64,000 bases of DNA from Niallia sp052318935 (GCA_052318935.1 JBQRKO010000008.1); one strand, 5' to 3'. Shown: positions 9,347-18,775, numbered from the stretch's first letter. Numbers and translations: made by a program. Notes: generated from the letters alone by a model not told the origin.

Positions 9347-10222
9347 TTGGAAATTCGTCATTTACAAACGTTTAAATCAATAGTAGAGGCTGGCGGATTT
9401 GCGAAGGCAGCACTTCAGCTCGGCTATGCGCAATCCACAATCACAGCCCATATCCAAGCATTAGAACATGAACTGGAAGGACCACTGTTTGATCGACTTG
9501 GCAAAAGTGTTGCCTTAACAGAGCTAGGAAAGTCTTTTCTTCCGTATGCAAATGAAATGCTGCGCTTGCATAAAGGAGCAAAAGAGCTTCACCAGTCTTC
9601 TGTTACAAAAAAAGGGCAAATTACAATTGGTGCCTCAGAGTCTCTAACCGTTTATCGTTTGCCTACTATCCTTCAGTCTTATAAAGACAAGTATCCCGAT
9701 GTACATTTATCGGTTCGAGTTGGAACATGTGAGGAAATCCAGCATTTAGTGGAAATTGGCGATTTAGATATTGCCCTACTGCTCAATTTAGATTTTAAAA
9801 AACCTCCTACCCTTGAAATGGAAAAAATGATCGACGAGCATATGAGTATTATTTTTTCGCCAAACCATCTTCAGCCTAATTCCATTATCTACTCAGAAGG
9901 AAACTGTCCATATCGTTCATTAATGAATAAATTTATCGCAGAGGAAAAGATGTCTCCAACATCCTTTCACGAATTCTGGAGCATCGAGGCCATAAAGCAG
10001 TGTGTCCAATGTGGATTAGGCATGGCGCTTGTTCCTGAAATTACGATTCAGAATGAATTAAAGGAAGGAAAGCTGGCAGCGAAACGTCTACATGAAAAGC
10101 ATGGCAAAGTTGCTACATTCCTTTTTTACCATAAAAGCAGATGGGTTTCTCCAATCGTACATTATTTTATCGAGGAAGCAAAACAGTACTTTGAAGTCGA
10201 AAAACAAAAAACATCTTGCTGA
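9347..10222 (+). CDS. LysR-family transcriptional regulator
   Basis: A 291-residue LysR regulator. The N-terminal winged helix (HLQTFKSIVEAGGFAKAALQLGYAQSTITAHI) is followed by the linker helix and a substrate-binding domain (ITIGASESLTVYRLPTIL). The TTG at 9347 is chosen because GGAGGG lies six bases before it and the protein then begins at the conserved LEIRHLQ. Divergent from the APC permease, its probable target (inference). Confidence 0.9.
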   Translation: MEIRHLQTFKSIVEAGGFAKAALQLGYAQSTITAHIQALEHELEGPLFDRLGKSVALTELGKSFLPYANEMLRLHKGAKELHQSSVTKKGQITIGASESLTVYRLPTILQSYKDKYPDVHLSVRVGTCEEIQHLVEIGDLDIALLLNLDFKKPPTLEMEKMIDEHMSIIFSPNHLQPNSIIYSEGNCPYRSLMNKFIAEEKMSPTSFHEFWSIEAIKQCVQCGLGMALVPEITIQNELKEGKLAAKRLHEKHGKVATFLFYHKSRWVSPIVHYFIEEAKQYFEVEKQKTSC

Positions 10223-10371
10223 GTATGTAGCAACATATTCTTCAACATATTTTTTAAATATCCATTTACTTTTCAGAAAAAACATGGATACAAAGCTTTA
10301 GGGGTATCTGTCAAAAAGAAGATTAACTATCTAAGCCTCTCGTATGATGAAGCCCAGAAAAAAAAAGAGCC

Positions 10372-10662
10372 TTAAGCCCTCCATTTATCAATTAATCGTA
10401 TTATATACATCCATATTATACCAACAGAACAAATATAGTAAAAAATAAGCAGGATCCATCCTGTAGGATCAATCGGGAATAAGGATGTAAGTGTAATTAG
10501 CGGGATCACAAAGTATAAAATATCCTTTAAATAATTGGTTATAATTTCCGGAGAAAGTTTCCAAGTCACAAATGATTTAAAAAGGCCAAAAAGAAAATCC
10601 AGCAACATAAATCCAAACACAGCCCAAACGGCATATATCACCCAGCTTGAAATTTGAATCAT
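10372..10662 (-). CDS. Small membrane protein, three hydrophobic segments
   Basis: A 96-residue protein with hydrophobic stretches at about 5-30, 45-62 and 66-88 and a basic C terminus. No family is recognised with confidence; the layout is holin-like, but there are no phage genes nearby. The ribosome binding site AAAGGAG abuts the ATG, which is unusually close. Confidence 0.6.
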   Translation of the reverse strand: MIQISSWVIYAVWAVFGFMLLDFLFGLFKSFVTWKLSPEIITNYLKDILYFVIPLITLTSLFPIDPTGWILLIFYYICSVGIIWMYIIRLIDKWRA

Positions 10663-10787
10663 CTCCTTTCTTTCACTATAGTACTTTATCCTATGCTGAA
10701 GGTATTAATTGTGACTGTCCATTTTGTCGAAAAATTGCCGACAAAAAACAACCACCTTTTGATGGTGCTCATGCACCTAATTCCACA

Positions 10788-10817
10788 AGAAAAACCGAGC
10801 CATTACGCTCGGTTTTT
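10788..10817. terminator. Bidirectional terminator after the RND exporter gene
   Basis: AAAACCGAGC and GCTCGGTTTTT form a ten-pair stem with a six-base loop. It lies just past the stop codon of the exporter gene. Confidence 0.85.
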
Positions 10818-10825
10818 CCTTTTAC

Positions 10826-13800
10826 TTATGCAACTTCATGCTCACTCTTTTTATTTCGTTTGTTCTTTCTTTTTGGATGAAAGAGGCTGTATAGAACTGG
10901 AATGATAATTAACGTTAGAATCGTTGATGTTGTTAACCCTCCGATTACAACAACAGCTAAAGATCGGGATACGAGTCCTGCATGGCTTGAAACAGCCATT
11001 GGAATCAAGGCTCCGACTGTTGCAATGGCTGTCATAAGGATCGGGCGAATTCGGACAGCACCTGCTTCAAGCAAGGCTTCGTGGATGCTTAAACCAATCT
11101 TTTCGTTTTGCTTTACACGATCTAGCAGCACAATCGCATTGGTTACAACAATTCCATTTAGCATCATGATGCCGATCATGGCCGGCATTCCAATTGGTTC
11201 TTTTACAACAAACAATCCAATCAAAGCTCCAATTAAAGAGAATGGAATTGCAAAAAGAATCACAAATGGTGCCTTTCCTTCTCCAAAAGAGATAACCATA
11301 ACCATATAAACTAGTAAAATACTAACCGCAATAGCGATCGTCATGTTTTTAAAGCCTTCATCCATCGCAGCTGAAGCTCCTTCTTTATACCAGGATACTC
11401 CATTTGGCAAATCTAGTTTTTCTAGTGCTGCATTGGCTTTATTGCTTACTTCTCCTGTATTAGAATCTGTAATGGCTGCTCGAAGCATTACGTATTCTTT
11501 GCCATTTAAGTAGCTAATAGAAATTCTATTTTTTACTTTTTTAAGCGTGCCAAGGTCTTTTAAAGCAACCTCTTGACCTAATGGGTTCTTAATTTTTTGC
11601 TCTCCGAGTGCTTTAATGGATGAAACATCGTCTAATTGAAGCTTTAATTGCAAATCTGTTTTATCGCCATCCATCTCAAGTTCTGTTACCGTATCACCCG
11701 TAATAAGGGTGCGAAGGCTTTGCGCAACCATTCCTGGCATAAAGCCATGTTCACTCAGCTTTTTCTCGTCTAAATCCATATTAATTTCAGGCTTTTCTCC
11801 TTCAAGGTTTGTGCTGATATCTGCTAATCCATTTATTTTTTTAAGCGCTTGAGTCATTTGCTCGCTTCCAGTTTTTATATCTTCTATATTTGGACCATTT
11901 ACAATAATCTCTAAGTAAGATTGACCGCCACCAGTCATGTCTCCAGTGCTAGTTAACGTGATTTCCTTTGCACCATTTATGTCCTTAAATTCATTTCGAA
12001 GCTCTTTAGCTAATTTTTTAGGATCTTTCACCGAATCCTTCATAACAAAAGAAACAGATGCTGAACCTTCCCCTACTGAAGTTGCAATTTGCTTCACTTC
12101 TTTTCTAGTCATTAAAATACTTTCTACTTGACTAGCAAGTTCATTTGTCTTCTCTGCTCCAATTCCTTGCTCCATAGAAATAGAAGTTCGGTATTCAAGC
12201 GTTTCTTCTTGTGGCAAAAAGGTCGTTCCAAGTCTTGGCGCAATCGTCACTATACTTGTAGCTAATAAAAGTACAGCGATTATTAAGGTCACTGCTCGAT
12301 GAGAAAGTGCCCATGCCAATGCCTTTCGATATGCTTTTTGAATCCCGTTCTCTTTATGTTCCTTCGGTTTAATGTTTAGTAAAAAGATTCTAGATAGCAA
12401 TGGAACAATTGTGACTGCTGTCAATAAGGAGAACAATAACGAAATAACCACTGTCCATGCAAGCGGTGCAAAGAATCTCCCTACAATGCCAGGGACGAAT
12501 GCCATTGGCAAAAAGACAGCAACCGTCGTAATCGTCGATGACGTGATGGCGGATGCCACTTCTCTTGTCGACTCTTCAACTAGCTTTTGATCACGATTTT
12601 TGGAAGCACTCACTCGACGGAATACATTTTCAATGACAACGATGGAGTCATCTACGACTCTACCAACCGCTACTGCAATCCCTGCTAGTGTCATAATGTT
12701 TAAGGTGTACCCTAACATTTTTAACAATAAAAACGACGAAAGGATGGAAAGTGGAATAGAAATAATCGCAATAAGGGTTGAACGAATGTTGCGCAAGAAT
12801 AGCAGCGTAACAATAACAGCCATTACAGCACCTAATATCGCTTCACGCAGCATCGATGAAACCGATTCCTGAATGGATATCGACTGATCGGAAAGAGTAA
12901 TCAGTTTATAGTTTGATGGGATATCCATTTCTTTTAACGTTTTATTTGCTTCTTTTACAATCGCAACTGTATTTTCTCCCGATTCTACCGTTAAATCAAT
13001 AATGACAGCTGGGTTGGAATTGATCCTTGTAAAACTTTTTTGCTCCCCATTCCCATTACTGACATTTGCAATTTCTTTTAATTTTATCGATGGAATAGAC
13101 GGTGCTGATTCTCCCGCTTTCACCGTTGCTTGATTAGGTAAAAGAACGTTGATATTTTGAATGTCCTTGACTGAGTTAAGCTCCTTGCTCACACGTACAG
13201 GCAATACTTCGTCATTAACTGCTACTTCACCTGTTGGAATGGATAAATGATTGGCCATGATTGTTTGCTTTACTTCATCAAGCGTCAATCCATATTGGGT
13301 TAGCTTTTCCGGTAAAAGCTCGACATACAGCTTGTTTTCATCAATGCCTGCCGCCTTGACCTCTGCTACTCCTTCAATTCCTTCTAAAGCAGGAACCACT
13401 TCTGTTTTTACATAGTTTTGAACATCCTTCTGTTCTCCATCGGCATAAATACCCACTTTATAAACTGCTTCACCGTCAGGAGATTGGCGCATGTATTCAG
13501 GCTGACCTACTGTTTCTGGCAGCTTTACTTTGGAGATGGCTTGTCTTGCTAGATCCTCCCCGTCATCCATATCTACACTCATTTCGTATTCGAGTGTGAT
13601 CCAAACTCCCCATGCCGAAGCTTCGGAGTATACGTTTTTCACTCCATTAATATTCATCGCTTCCTTCTGAACAGGCTCAGCAATATCTTTCGATGCCTGC
13701 TCCGGCGATGCCCCAGGATAGGAAATGAACACACTTAAATAAGGAATATCCACTCCAGGATATTTTTCAACGTTCATTTTCTGTACGGAATAAATACCCC

Positions 13801-13873
13801 CTCCAATCAGCATCGCCACAATTAAACATAAAGCGACCGTGTTTTTCATACTAAAACGAATAATTGATTTCAT
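10826..13873 (-). CDS. RND-family efflux transporter (SwrC/AcrB-like)
   Basis: A 1015-residue RND pump driven by the proton gradient. The N-terminal helix is followed by a porter domain beginning YPGVDIPYLSVFISYPGASPEQ, then helices 2-6 with the proton-relay aspartates in GRVVDDSIVVIENVFRR, a second porter domain and helices 8-12 ending in VLYSLFHPKRKNKR. Gram-positive members such as SwrC/YerP of B. subtilis export lipopeptides and other amphipathic compounds. The ATG follows AGGAGG. It stands alone: no membrane-fusion partner gene adjoins it. Confidence 0.93.
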   Translation of the reverse strand: MKSIIRFSMKNTVALCLIVAMLIGGGIYSVQKMNVEKYPGVDIPYLSVFISYPGASPEQASKDIAEPVQKEAMNINGVKNVYSEASAWGVWITLEYEMSVDMDDGEDLARQAISKVKLPETVGQPEYMRQSPDGEAVYKVGIYADGEQKDVQNYVKTEVVPALEGIEGVAEVKAAGIDENKLYVELLPEKLTQYGLTLDEVKQTIMANHLSIPTGEVAVNDEVLPVRVSKELNSVKDIQNINVLLPNQATVKAGESAPSIPSIKLKEIANVSNGNGEQKSFTRINSNPAVIIDLTVESGENTVAIVKEANKTLKEMDIPSNYKLITLSDQSISIQESVSSMLREAILGAVMAVIVTLLFLRNIRSTLIAIISIPLSILSSFLLLKMLGYTLNIMTLAGIAVAVGRVVDDSIVVIENVFRRVSASKNRDQKLVEESTREVASAITSSTITTVAVFLPMAFVPGIVGRFFAPLAWTVVISLLFSLLTAVTIVPLLSRIFLLNIKPKEHKENGIQKAYRKALAWALSHRAVTLIIAVLLLATSIVTIAPRLGTTFLPQEETLEYRTSISMEQGIGAEKTNELASQVESILMTRKEVKQIATSVGEGSASVSFVMKDSVKDPKKLAKELRNEFKDINGAKEITLTSTGDMTGGGQSYLEIIVNGPNIEDIKTGSEQMTQALKKINGLADISTNLEGEKPEINMDLDEKKLSEHGFMPGMVAQSLRTLITGDTVTELEMDGDKTDLQLKLQLDDVSSIKALGEQKIKNPLGQEVALKDLGTLKKVKNRISISYLNGKEYVMLRAAITDSNTGEVSNKANAALEKLDLPNGVSWYKEGASAAMDEGFKNMTIAIAVSILLVYMVMVISFGEGKAPFVILFAIPFSLIGALIGLFVVKEPIGMPAMIGIMMLNGIVVTNAIVLLDRVKQNEKIGLSIHEALLEAGAVRIRPILMTAIATVGALIPMAVSSHAGLVSRSLAVVVIGGLTTSTILTLIIIPVLYSLFHPKRKNKRNKKSEHEVA

Positions 13874-13980
13874 TGCATCCTCCTAAAACTTTAATAATTG
13901 CCTGCTTTATTATACTAAACTTTCCACATTTTGTATAATGCACCAGAGGTTTAATTATAACTACGACCTAAGACGTAGAA

Positions 13981-14010
13981 AGGGCTATGGGTGCCTGTTC
14001 CCATAGCCCT
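13981..14010. terminator. Hairpin left of the tandem repeat
   Basis: AGGGCTATGGG and CCCATAGCCCT are perfect inverted repeats around an eight-base loop. It may be part of a composite repeat element with the array to its right. Confidence 0.6.
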
Positions 14011-14030
14011 TATGCTAATCTGCAAACCTA

Positions 14031-14170
14031 TCGTTTTTCTCGCGGTGGTTTCGTTTTTCTCGCGGTGGTTTCGTTTTTCTCGCGGTGGTTTCGTTTTTCT
14101 CGCGGTGGTTTCGTTTTTCTCGCGGTGGTTTCGTTTTTCTCGCGGTGGTTTCGTTTTTCTCGCGGTGGTT
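14031..14170. repeat. Seven perfect copies of a 20 bp unit
   Basis: The unit tcgtttttctcgcggtggtt is repeated seven times with no variation or spacers, then stops exactly where another hairpin begins. It is not a CRISPR (no spacers). All apparent ORFs through it are artefacts of the 20-base period. Perfect identity points to recent slippage or unequal crossing-over. Confidence 0.95.
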
Positions 14171-14208
14171 GCCTGTCTCTCAGCGCTTTTAAAGCACTGG
14201 AGACAGGC
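14171..14208. repeat. Hairpin right of the tandem repeat (GCCTGTCTC family)
   Basis: GCCTGTCTC and GAGACAGGC flank an inner dyad GCTTTTAAAGC. The same plan is seen at 7734-7785, so this is a dispersed hairpin element. It may also terminate the DUF4825-like gene. Confidence 0.7.
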
Positions 14209-14215
14209 AACCTTA

Positions 14216-14767
14216 TTAGGATAGAGACCCTAAACCATTCTCTATATAGTATTCGTCCATTAATAGACTACGAACTTGCTGCTCCCAGACTTTCTTGCTT
14301 TTAAGCAATCGATCAAAATCTTTATATAATTTTTTAACCATTTCCCTGTTGACAATAACAGATTTATCTAGAAAGCCTAATTCGATTTTCTCTAAGTTTC
14401 CAATTAATAAAAAGGTAGCAGTGGAGTTATAAATGATAGACTGATTCACAAGTTTCGTACCAATTTCTGTGCTCGGAAGATGGTAGTTTACTTTTATTGT
14501 GAATATATCAGAAAGTAGTTGAAAGTCTTTTTCGACTTCGTTCAGTGGTAAATGATTAAATAAAATGATGACATTGGACGCATTGCCCATATAAGGCTGC
14601 TTATACGGAAGAATATACTCCAAATCATGAGTAAGTGGTCTTCTTTGATTGATTACATAATGTTCTGCAGCAGCATGCTTTTTCGAATTGATAATAAACT
14701 GAACAACAATAAACATTAATAACCATGAAACTAATAATCCTGCAATCAGTACTCCTGACTTATTCAT
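14216..14767 (-). CDS. Membrane-anchored protein, DUF4825-like
   Basis: A 183-residue protein with one N-terminal membrane segment (GVLIAGLLVSWLLMFIVVQFI in outline) and an extracytoplasmic domain. The domain resembles DUF4825 in outline (PYMGNASNVIILFNHLP, ATFLLIGNLEKIEL). The start at 14767 follows GAGGGATTTGT; the ATG further upstream lacks such a site. Function unknown. Confidence 0.6.
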   Translation of the reverse strand: MNKSGVLIAGLLVSWLLMFIVVQFIINSKKHAAAEHYVINQRRPLTHDLEYILPYKQPYMGNASNVIILFNHLPLNEVEKDFQLLSDIFTIKVNYHLPSTEIGTKLVNQSIIYNSTATFLLIGNLEKIELGFLDKSVIVNREMVKKLYKDFDRLLKSKKVWEQQVRSLLMDEYYIENGLGSLS

Positions 14768-14941
14768 ACAAATCCCTCGCTTCATATTATGGTTATAGCT
14801 TGACGATTTCATAGACACACTCTTTTTTTAACCCCATTGAATTATAGCTTATTAAGCCTGCCTAAACAATATTTTTCACAGAATATTCAATCAATTAATA
14901 GGATTTAAAATGAAAGGTGCTCCTCTCAAAGTAATAAATGA

Positions 14942-14976
14942 AAAGAAGCGACCTTCTTTAATGAAGAATCGCTTAC
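14942..14976 (-). terminator. Terminator of the DUF4064 gene
   Basis: AAGCGA pairs with TCGCTT, with an inner AAGAAGG/TTCTT pairing, followed on the minus strand by a T-rich run. It lies about 55 bases beyond the stop codon of the gene at 15029. Confidence 0.65.
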
Positions 14977-15028
14977 ATTACTTAAGTTTTCAAAATGTGA
15001 TATAGCTCACACATCAAAATCCTGATCA

Positions 15029-15460
15029 TTAAAATGAACTATTCGCATTAAATGATTCCTTCGGTTTTCTTACTAAACTCATTATTCCTGCTATCAAATA
15101 CAAAATGGCTGGTAAAAATCCTCCACCAAGGGTAGAAATACCGATAATAAGTGCACTTAGGATAAACAATATTCCTGCTTTTTTAGGGTTCTTATTCTTT
15201 TTCACACTTGCTATTGCAACAATACCAAGGATGAATACTAAAAGAGCTGCAATACTAATTAACCACCCTCCACTTGTCATCGAATGCATAAAACTATTTA
15301 AATCAGCACCGGAAATTCCAGAATCTTGCAAACTCGATCTTATTTTCGATTGCGTACTTTCATTATATTGTAAAATCAATTTAAAAACCCCAAGAATTAC
15401 AAAAAATGCTGACAATATAACACCAATTACTCCTAAAACTATTTCTCCTGTACGTTTCAT
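15029..15460 (-). CDS. DUF4064 family membrane protein
   Basis: A 143-residue protein with four hydrophobic segments. It begins with the family-typical MKRTGEIVLGVIG and holds a short extracellular loop between helices 1 and 2. DUF4064 proteins are widespread in bacilli without known function. AAAGGAGG precedes the ATG. Confidence 0.75.
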   Translation of the reverse strand: MKRTGEIVLGVIGVILSAFFVILGVFKLILQYNESTQSKIRSSLQDSGISGADLNSFMHSMTSGGWLISIAALLVFILGIVAIASVKKNKNPKKAGILFILSALIIGISTLGGGFLPAILYLIAGIMSLVRKPKESFNANSSF

Positions 15461-15695
15461 TACGAATCCTCCTTTAATTCTTCCAAGTTAAATGATACCA
15501 TTTTTGTTAAAAATATCAATCGTCCCAAGCAGATTATTTTAGAAAATATTGAATCCTACTTTTACTTCTTCTGCCTACTCATAGCACTTGAACTCCTTTT
15601 TTTGTAACACGCAGAATAACTTGCAGGTAATTTTCAAAAACCTCCCCTCATTCTACAATTTTCCTTTTTCCATTAGATTTTACGTCTTATCCTTT
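15461..15695. other. Intergenic region left of the island
   Basis: AT-rich sequence with no believable ORF. It ends at the start of the serA-tail duplicate. Confidence 0.5.
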
Positions 15696-15773
15696 AAAAA
15701 GTTTCAACTAAAAAAATTCTCAACTCCTAAAAGAAATAGAGATTTTTTTAATATACTTAAATAATACGAGTTG
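15696..15773 (-). repeat. Duplicate of the serA 3' end and terminator (left island boundary)
   Basis: By eye about 65 of 78 aligned positions match 26867-26950. It holds the last serA codons (reading T-R-I-I-stop here, T-R-V-I-stop in serA) and the terminator hairpin after them, in the same orientation. Similarity stops abruptly at 15774, where no further serA coding sequence follows. It is a scar with no function of its own except possibly as a terminator. Confidence 0.8.
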
Positions 15774-15960
15774 GCTAAGGGAGCCTGTCTAAGCGTTGAA
15801 GGACAGCCATTAATTTTAGAAAATAATATAGATTAATCCTTCTTACATATCTCCTGCTGTTTTATAGACATATCTAAGAGTATATTCGTTCCAATCAAAA
15901 ATAACTAATCCAAATAATATTGAGAAACTAAAAAGAAGGCAGTCACACTAATCTACATTC

Positions 15961-16650
15961 CTAATGCACTATTTTTGTACTAGTACTTTTTTTAATCATC
16001 TTTGAACTCGCTTTTTGTCTAAACCATTGAATGATATAAGGAAAAACAAGTAATAATAATAAATCAGTAATAATGATTATGACTTTCATATTCATTTCTA
16101 GTGTATTAATATGTTTTAAAATAAAATAAGTAGCAGCAATTATTGCTATTAGGATACTATAATGTTTAGAAAAATTCATTCGTAAATTTTTGAATAGAGA
16201 ACTAATGAAAATAATGAATCCGCAAGGGAGATAACCAATGAAAATAGCATAAAACCAATCCCAATTCCCTTGATTTGGCACTACAAAAAGGAAGTAAATA
16301 AATAAAGAAGTTAGTACACAAAAGAAGAAAGAACTCCCATTTGCCAGAAAAAGCTTCTGAATGCGTATTATGGAAAAGGGGACATCTAGTAATTGAAAAA
16401 CATCTGAATTTACTTGTTCTTCCCGATTTATTTCCTCAAGCACTCCAAATGTAAAGATCACTCCCGCTAAGGAAACAAAAACAGATAACATTAGATTATA
16501 TGGGAGATATTTAGGTAATTTCCACCATAACAGCGCAATAAAAAATAAAATTAGTAATAAAAATAAGATAATTTTCTTGAAATTAAAGAATAACCGTATA
16601 TCTTTATAAAAAAAAGCGTTTAAAGTGGATGAAGCATTAATTTTTTTCAT
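15961..16650 (-). CDS. Membrane subunit 2 of the RiPP ABC system
   Basis: A 229-residue protein with about six membrane helices and a lysine-rich C-terminal tail. It begins in a four-base ATGA overlap with the preceding membrane protein. No family is recognised by motif, but the N-terminal cytoplasmic stretch before helix 1 and the overall size are like permease subunits of ABC-2 exporters. As the last gene of the operon it probably works with the ATPase at 19208 in export of, or immunity to, the modified peptide (inference). Confidence 0.65.
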   Translation of the reverse strand: MKKINASSTLNAFFYKDIRLFFNFKKIILFLLLILFFIALLWWKLPKYLPYNLMLSVFVSLAGVIFTFGVLEEINREEQVNSDVFQLLDVPFSIIRIQKLFLANGSSFFFCVLTSLFIYFLFVVPNQGNWDWFYAIFIGYLPCGFIIFISSLFKNLRMNFSKHYSILIAIIAATYFILKHINTLEMNMKVIIIITDLLLLLVFPYIIQWFRQKASSKMIKKSTSTKIVH

Positions 16651-17279
16651 TTTCTTTCCCTCTCGTAATTATGAATTCGAAAGCTAAATAACAAGTACAC
16701 CGCTAAAAATAGAAAAAACATAATCGTATTTGTAACAGTAATATTCATATGTGTTAAAAATAAAGTAAGTATTGGGACTATTAAGATCATTGGATACACA
16801 CATAATTTTTTATACGTATTTATATACTCCATTAAAGTTACAACAAATAGTATATTTACTAGAATAAATATCCAAGCCACTAACAACATCGATCCGCTTA
16901 AATGTACTTTAAAACTCAATACAATGAAATTAAGTAAAAAAAACATACTCCCTACCATTATCTCAAAGGAACTAATAATAAACGGAACAAAATATAGTAT
17001 GTTTATTTTATCTATTTTTAAAAAATCTATCAGTGTATGATCGGCTTTTCTATGTTCTGATAATAGAAGGAAAGGTATTACTATAGGCAGTATAGTTAAT
17101 CTTAACAATAGAAATCCTTCCATTAGTAAAAACGCTGATTTTTGTGAAGCGGAATACCATGTAATAAGTGAACTAGCCATTAAGAAAAAAGCTACGCTTC
17201 TAATTTTCCCTAAATATAAATAATATTCTTTTTGATAATATGCCTCTATTAAATTAAACAATTGAGTTTTTAATTTCAT
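16647..17279 (-). CDS. Membrane subunit 1 of the RiPP ABC system
   Basis: A 210-residue protein with about six membrane helices. The ATG at 17279 (MKLKTQLFN) is preferred, with GGTGGT before it and a 26-base overlap with the maturase gene; the longer in-frame extension to 17414 lies wholly inside the maturase. No conserved motif is recognised. It overlaps the next membrane gene by ATGA, so the two are probably made in equal amounts and form a heterodimeric permease (inference). Confidence 0.65.
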   Translation of the reverse strand: MKLKTQLFNLIEAYYQKEYYLYLGKIRSVAFFLMASSLITWYSASQKSAFLLMEGFLLLRLTILPIVIPFLLLSEHRKADHTLIDFLKIDKINILYFVPFIISSFEIMVGSMFFLLNFIVLSFKVHLSGSMLLVAWIFILVNILFVVTLMEYINTYKKLCVYPMILIVPILTLFLTHMNITVTNTIMFFLFLAVYLLFSFRIHNYERERK

Positions 17280-18528
17280 TATACCACCAGCATTCTTGCA
17301 CTTTATTTTTCTGTACCATTGTACGCGCAGAACAACCTTCACAAATCTGTTTATTTTCGCATTTTTCACATGAATTTTGATTAGGAGAAGATAACTTAGC
17401 AAATTGTCTACCAATTGTTCCTAATATAGTAGTTAAACTTTGATCATATATATTACCCATTTTTAATAAGTGTGGAGCACAAGGATATACATCGCCAATT
17501 GCATCAATCTTAAATATTTTATAGCCAGCTCCACAATTTTTTTTAGACTCAGTTGATATATCTATCTCATCTTGAAGAACAACAAAATTATTATGCTTGC
17601 TATTCAAAGATTCTATTAGCTTATTTAAACTTACACTATTCCATTTGCTTTCTAGGTCGTTACTAGATGCTCTTCCTTGTTCATTTAAAAGACCTAATCT
17701 ATATTTGTTAACGCCTTTCTTAAATAATAAATCACATAAAAGTTCTATTTCTGATTTTTTTTGTTCAATTAAACAAGAGGCAACCGTTGTTTTGATATTT
17801 TTATCAACTACCTGTGTTACAAACTCAAGAGCCTTTTGAAAAGCTTTTGTTCGTCCCCTTATAGAATTGTGGGTTTCTTCTAAACCATCAATACTAACTT
17901 GAATAGATAATTTTCTATTCTTATTTAATAAATTTAGTTTTTCGATAATAGCAGTATTAAAATACGATCCACTGGTGGTGATTTCAACTCCAAAATCATA
18001 TTCATGTGTTAGTAAATCAAGCAACTCAAGAATATGCTTATAGAATAAGGGCTCTCCACCAGTTAATTGAATAATATTTACGCCTATCTTTTTTAACTCT
18101 CCTAGTATACTATGTAATTCTGTCCTACTCATTGAAGGACCATCACCAGCATTTATATAACAATGTTGACATTTTAATGGACATCTCCGCGTTAATTCCA
18201 ATGTAGCAATAAATGGGCTGTAAAACTCTTTTCCATCGAAAACCTCCCCTTTACACCTGTTTGGAATTTCAGAAAAAACCAATAATTCCAATGAAACTAA
18301 TTGTTTAAGAAATTCAATAACCTCAATTTCATTAACCTTTCCGTGAAGGTTCTCCAAATAAGTACATATATCTTCTTCAGAATTTTCTCCATTACAAAGA
18401 GTTAAAGTATCATAAGCAGATTGATTAACTCTTTGAATTAATAAAGTATTTTTGTCATTATAACAAAAATAATACTCACTATTATTATATTTTTTAATTC
18501 TCGATCCATTTTTTAAATAATAGTACAC
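17254..18528 (-). CDS. Radical SAM/SPASM peptide maturase with PqqD-like N-terminal domain
   Basis: A 424-residue radical SAM enzyme. Residues 1-90 form a PqqD-like peptide-recognition domain. The SAM [4Fe-4S] cluster is bound by Cys116, Cys120 and Cys123 in CPLKCQHC, with the GGEP motif at 157-160. The C-terminal SPASM region has seven cysteines (332, 350, 387, 390, 396, 399, 413), enough for two auxiliary clusters. Such enzymes install thioether, carbon-carbon or epimer changes on precursor peptides. The gene follows the two precursor genes, so these are the obvious substrates; both contain Cys14 and Cys35, which makes a thioether possible (inference). Confidence 0.93.
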   Translation of the reverse strand: MYYYLKNGSRIKKYNNSEYYFCYNDKNTLLIQRVNQSAYDTLTLCNGENSEEDICTYLENLHGKVNEIEVIEFLKQLVSLELLVFSEIPNRCKGEVFDGKEFYSPFIATLELTRRCPLKCQHCYINAGDGPSMSRTELHSILGELKKIGVNIIQLTGGEPLFYKHILELLDLLTHEYDFGVEITTSGSYFNTAIIEKLNLLNKNRKLSIQVSIDGLEETHNSIRGRTKAFQKALEFVTQVVDKNIKTTVASCLIEQKKSEIELLCDLLFKKGVNKYRLGLLNEQGRASSNDLESKWNSVSLNKLIESLNSKHNNFVVLQDEIDISTESKKNCGAGYKIFKIDAIGDVYPCAPHLLKMGNIYDQSLTTILGTIGRQFAKLSSPNQNSCEKCENKQICEGCSARTMVQKNKVQECWWYNEIKNSIV

Positions 18529-18561
18529 AAAATCGCTCCTTTATGTATATACTATAAGGGG

Positions 18562-18634
18562 ACCCTTAGACGTAGGAATACAGCCTAAGGGTAATAACTA
18601 TTTGAGGGCTCTTAAATAACAGATTACTTAAGAG
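18562..18634 (-). terminator. Two hairpins between precursor and maturase genes
   Basis: Stem 1 is ACCCTTAG/CTAAGGGT (18562-18569 with 18585-18592); stem 2 is CTCTTAA/TTAAGAG (18609-18615 with 18628-18634). Neither is followed by a good T run, so read-through is likely. Placed here they would favour precursor over maturase mRNA, a common RiPP arrangement. Confidence 0.55.
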
Positions 18635-18643
18635 TCCAATTTT

Positions 18644-18775
18644 TTATCCAGCTGCTACTGCAACCCAGCCACAAAGTGTTATTAAGGCTAGCCCTTCTGT
18701 AATTACAGGTATGGCAATTTCAGGTTGAACAGCACAAATTCCAACGTTTGCATCTAAAAATTTTGGTGCTTCCAT
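18644..18775 (-). CDS. RiPP precursor peptide 1
   Basis: A 43-residue peptide starting MEAPKFLDANVGICAV and ending CGWVAVAAG. AAGGAG lies just before the ATG. It differs from precursor 2 at one position in the first 25 residues (Asp8) and then at several between 26 and 36, before an identical WVAVAAG end. Cys14, Cys35 and Trp37 are shared. The hydrophobic second half (EGLALITLCGWVAVAAG) is the probable core, but the cleavage point is not visible. I do not recognise it as a known bacteriocin or sactipeptide family. Confidence 0.85.
   Translation of the reverse strand: MEAPKFLDANVGICAVQPEIAIPVITEGLALITLCGWVAVAAG

Noticed and set aside
10676..10826. Short frame with CxCPFC resembling a HIT-type or zinc protein
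   Set aside because: It runs through a terminator and into the antisense of the RND gene, with no homologous domain beyond the cysteines.
14031..14170. CRISPR array
   Set aside because: Repeats are contiguous with no spacers and no cas genes are near.
13987..14304. Overlapping ORFs on both strands through the tandem repeat
   Set aside because: They exist only because a 20-base unit without stops is repeated; no ribosome binding site, no family, repetitive RGGFVFLAVVSFFS-type protein.
17254..17414. Long form of the first membrane subunit starting at 17414
   Set aside because: The extra 45 residues lie inside the maturase gene and the internal ATG at 17279 has its own ribosome binding site.
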